Source of the DNA: Gastranaerophilus sp045639085
Lineage (GTDB): Bacteria > Cyanobacteriota > Vampirovibrionia > Gastranaerophilales > Gastranaerophilaceae
Length of the DNA stretch: 15,171 nt
Assembly: GCA_045639085.1 (NCBI GenBank)
Contig: JAZUCM010000103.1
Coordinates: 1-15,171 of the forward strand
Direction: 5' to 3'
In this document: piece by piece, positions 13,563 to 15,171 of the stretch
Layout of the letters: every line of letters starts with the position of its first letter
Numbering within the stretch: position 1 is the first letter of the stretch
The notes under the pieces: generated by a model
Told to the model about the DNA's origin: nothing
The model's database searches: none
What the model saw: the letters and a program-made list of their open reading frames with translations, nothing else
Made by a program: the position numbers and the translations under genes

Positions 13563-14804
13563 ATGGGAATGGCAGCATCTCAAGCAAGATTACTCAGTAT
13601 TACCGCTCGATTGTCTGATAATGAACAGAGCGGGCAGCAGTTGTCTTATGCAAAAGAAAGACTTGCTGATAGAACTGATCAGGTAACAAAAGAGTATAAC
13701 GAGGCATTGAAGGCTACTAAATTACAGATTATGACCGGCTATGCAGATGGCGCGGCGAGTTATTCCGATATTTCGTTTGCGATGTTGACCAGTGAACAGG
13801 TTGTGTCTTCTTTGGGTAAGCAATATTGTGTTACGGATACCAAAGGAAGAGTTTTGGTTCCTGAGCATGTCGCAAAAGCGTTTCAAAAAGCAAAAGGGTC
13901 ACTTAACGCGTTTTTAGGTGCGTTGAACGTAGATGGTCAGGGTGGATTTTCGGTCTCTGATGTTAACCCGTTACAGAAAAATACCGGCAGTGCCAGTGCT
14001 GAGGATGCGGAAATTGTTCAGAAAATTCACGAGGCATGGGATAAATATTTCCATAGCGTAGATAAAACTTACGGGGCCGGACCTAATGATGAAAACCATT
14101 TGTGGACGTTTGATTATGTTGACAACAGCCGCGGAATCGGGGATGGTTATGCGGTAATTTCGGTTGCCGGAACGGCTATATCAAAGCAGGTTGTAAACTA
14201 TGAAGGTACAAACCAAGAACAACTGGATCTTTATAACTACGCGTTGGCAATTACAGAATCTTATTATTCTGACACTCACGATTTGTCAACGATTCGTACC
14301 CAATATGATCAAGGCAACTCATCCATGATTGAGTATTATACAAACTTGTATGACAAAATGTTGAGTTCCGGGTTTTATAGCTATACAGATACTTTGGCAG
14401 TAGCGAATAATGATCCTGAACATTGGGTTTATGACAACAATTTGTATAAAGGTGCATCGGCGTCTGATACAAAAGGTACTCCGCTTGACGATCCTAACAC
14501 GTTAGAGGTTTACTTGAAAGAGGGTAAATTGTTGCTGGAAACTTATTCAAAAGCTGAAGGCAAGTTTGTTTCAACGTCATTAAGTGCGGATACTTGTGTG
14601 CAAGAGGTTGAAGACGAAACCCAAATTGCGATTGCAGAAGCTGAGTATGAGGATGAATTGGCGCAAATCCAGCGCTTAGATTCTCGCTACGACTTGAAAA
14701 TGAAACAACTCGACACAGAACATAATACCCTACAAACTGAATATGATTCCGTAAAAAATGTTATAACCAAAAACGTTGAAAGTTCATTTAAGACGTTTGG
14801 GTAA
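13563..14804 (+). CDS. MGMAASQARLL-type protein with helical ends
   Basis: The N-terminus, MGMAASQARLLSITARLSD, is one I associate with a multi-copy family in Gastranaerophilales and some related gut lineages; I know no proven function. Residues about 10-60 and 345-405 are long polar helices, and the middle is a mixed Asp/Ser/Tyr/Gly-rich domain. There is no Sec signal and no membrane helix. Helical ends of this kind, closing with a polar helix (SVKNVITKNVESSFKTFG), resemble flagellin, hook-associated and type III-secreted filament proteins, which pair their two ends in the assembled structure. Export by such a route is therefore an inference. AAAGGAA about 9 bases ahead supports the start. 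It is monocistronic, with a strong terminator. Confidence 0.75.
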   Translation: MGMAASQARLLSITARLSDNEQSGQQLSYAKERLADRTDQVTKEYNEALKATKLQIMTGYADGAASYSDISFAMLTSEQVVSSLGKQYCVTDTKGRVLVPEHVAKAFQKAKGSLNAFLGALNVDGQGGFSVSDVNPLQKNTGSASAEDAEIVQKIHEAWDKYFHSVDKTYGAGPNDENHLWTFDYVDNSRGIGDGYAVISVAGTAISKQVVNYEGTNQEQLDLYNYALAITESYYSDTHDLSTIRTQYDQGNSSMIEYYTNLYDKMLSSGFYSYTDTLAVANNDPEHWVYDNNLYKGASASDTKGTPLDDPNTLEVYLKEGKLLLETYSKAEGKFVSTSLSADTCVQEVEDETQIAIAEAEYEDELAQIQRLDSRYDLKMKQLDTEHNTLQTEYDSVKNVITKNVESSFKTFG

Positions 14805-14811
14805 TAAAAAC

Positions 14812-14835
14812 TCCTCTCGTTTGAGAGGATTTTTT
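14812..14835 (+). terminator. Rho-independent terminator
   Basis: Tcctctc (14812-14818) and gagagga (14823-14829) pair perfectly around gttt, followed by six Ts, 7 bases after the stop of the preceding gene. Confidence 0.92.
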
Positions 14836-14856
14836 GTTAAGTGGATAAGTCGTTAA

Positions 14857-14869
14857 GCCGCTTTGCGGC
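14857..14869. repeat. Short perfect hairpin
   Basis: Gccgc, loop ttt, gcggc. No T-run follows, so it is not a terminator. It opens the repeat-rich spacer. Confidence 0.5.
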
Positions 14870-14878
14870 GAGTTAAAA

Positions 14879-14902
14879 GGTTAAATGGTTAAATGGTTAA
14901 AT
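14879..14902 (+). repeat. Three tandem ggttaaat units
   Basis: Three exact head-to-tail copies of an 8-base unit. Their reverse complement is nearly present at 14967-14982 (gtttaacctattaacc), and a related cttaacctattaacac lies at 15065-15080. Together they could form alternative long stems. The 14837-15090 spacer otherwise shows no gene, and also holds a gtgcc/ggcac hairpin at 15042-15054. Confidence 0.75.
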
Positions 14903-14966
14903 GGGTTTATGGAAATAAACAATGTTAAAACGTAGCGCTTATGCCATTGTAAATTACGTTAATCCC

Positions 14967-15080
14967 GTTTAACCTATTAACCTTGTCTTGCTCGACTCGC
15001 AGGTTTCAGCATTGCAAACTCATGTCCAGCCAAATGTGGATGTGCCTCAGGCACCTCGCTCGCGCTTAACCTATTAACAC
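14967..15080 (+). repeat. Pair of ttaacctattaac repeats
   Basis: Ttaacctattaac occurs at 14969-14981 and at 15067-15079, about 98 bases apart. Both oppose the ggttaaat array. Between them is a mixed sequence with no ORF that I can support. Confidence 0.6.
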
Positions 15081-15090
15081 GTGGCCCCTC

Positions 15091-15118
15091 TTGACAAACT
15101 CAAAAAATACGGTATCAT
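15091..15118 (+). promoter_or_regulatory. Promoter of leader ORF copy 3
   Basis: Ttgaca (15091-15096), a 16-base spacer and tatcat (15113-15118), then gataat and the ATG at 15125. The layout equals the copy 2 promoter at 8467-8504, including the 6-base gap before ATG. Confidence 0.6.
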
Positions 15119-15124
15119 GATAAT

Positions 15125-15171
15125 ATGAATTATACAAACTACAATAAAAGAATAAGAAGTTCAATAGGGGG
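15125..15171 (+). CDS. Leader small ORF, copy 3 (cut by window end)
   Basis: ATG is followed by NYTNYNKRIRSSIGG, and the window ends five bases into the G-run (15167-15171). The residues before SSIGG differ from copy 2 and number two more, but the frame into the G-run is the same. A third pilin-like gene is expected beyond the edge; that is inference. Confidence 0.45.
   Translation, partial: MNYTNYNKRIRSSIG

Noticed and set aside
14879..15080. CRISPR array
   Set aside because: The repeat unit is only 8 bases and directly tandem, without spacers of even length.

Overview
The window is AT-rich, tightly packed, and carries genes on both strands. It most resembles a gut member of Vampirovibrionia/Melainabacteria (Candidatus Gastranaerophilales). 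That placement rests on two things I recall as typical of the group: prepilin-like proteins with an FTMAEILLSLTIIGVVAAI start, and a 413-residue protein beginning MGMAASQARLL. It is recognition, not a database result. Housekeeping content is limited to pheT and a CinA/PncC protein.

Layout. 1-1211: end of a leader small ORF with an 11-G run, then a type IV pilin-like gene. 1255-1644 (minus): small secreted Asn/Gly/His-rich protein. 1749-3758: GH38 alpha-mannosidase. 3824-5096: two-gene membrane operon, a 63-residue protein plus an SPFH/prohibitin-like protein. 5114-5349: structured RNA region with a 24-codon hydrophobic ORF whose Shine-Dalgarno can be masked by the leader. 5402-6358 (minus): family 2 glycosyltransferase. 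6643-7713: Lys/Ala-rich coiled-coil protein with a C-terminal membrane anchor. 7764-8472: higBA toxin-antitoxin module between two near-identical 44/45-bp repeats, each made of a terminator and a -35 box. 8467-9674: second copy of the promoter, small ORF, 11-G run and pilin arrangement. 9750-10226: PncC. 10270-13423: pheT and a coupled secreted protein. 13563-14804: the MGMAASQ-type protein. 14837-15171: repeat-rich spacer and the start of a third promoter/small-ORF/G-run leader, cut at the window edge.

The main candidate for something new is the repeated pilin leader. In three places a short ORF encoding a (S)SIGGGG-type peptide runs into a poly-G tract upstream of, or expected to precede, a pilin gene. 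With 11 Gs the ORF stops soon after the tract. In copy 1, one extra G or a -1 frameshift would extend it to a stop that overlaps the pilin start codon as ATGA. One G fewer would fuse it in frame to the pilin. This looks like a length-switchable control for a multi-copy pilin family whose C-terminal domain resembles a DUF1566/C-type-lectin-like adhesin fold.

Two other themes recur. Several genes have a promoter placed so that the transcript would begin at or next to the start codon: both complete leader ORF starts, higB, pncC and possibly the GH38 gene. Palindromic or terminator-like repeats are also frequent, and one appears to be inserted in frame inside the first pilin gene.
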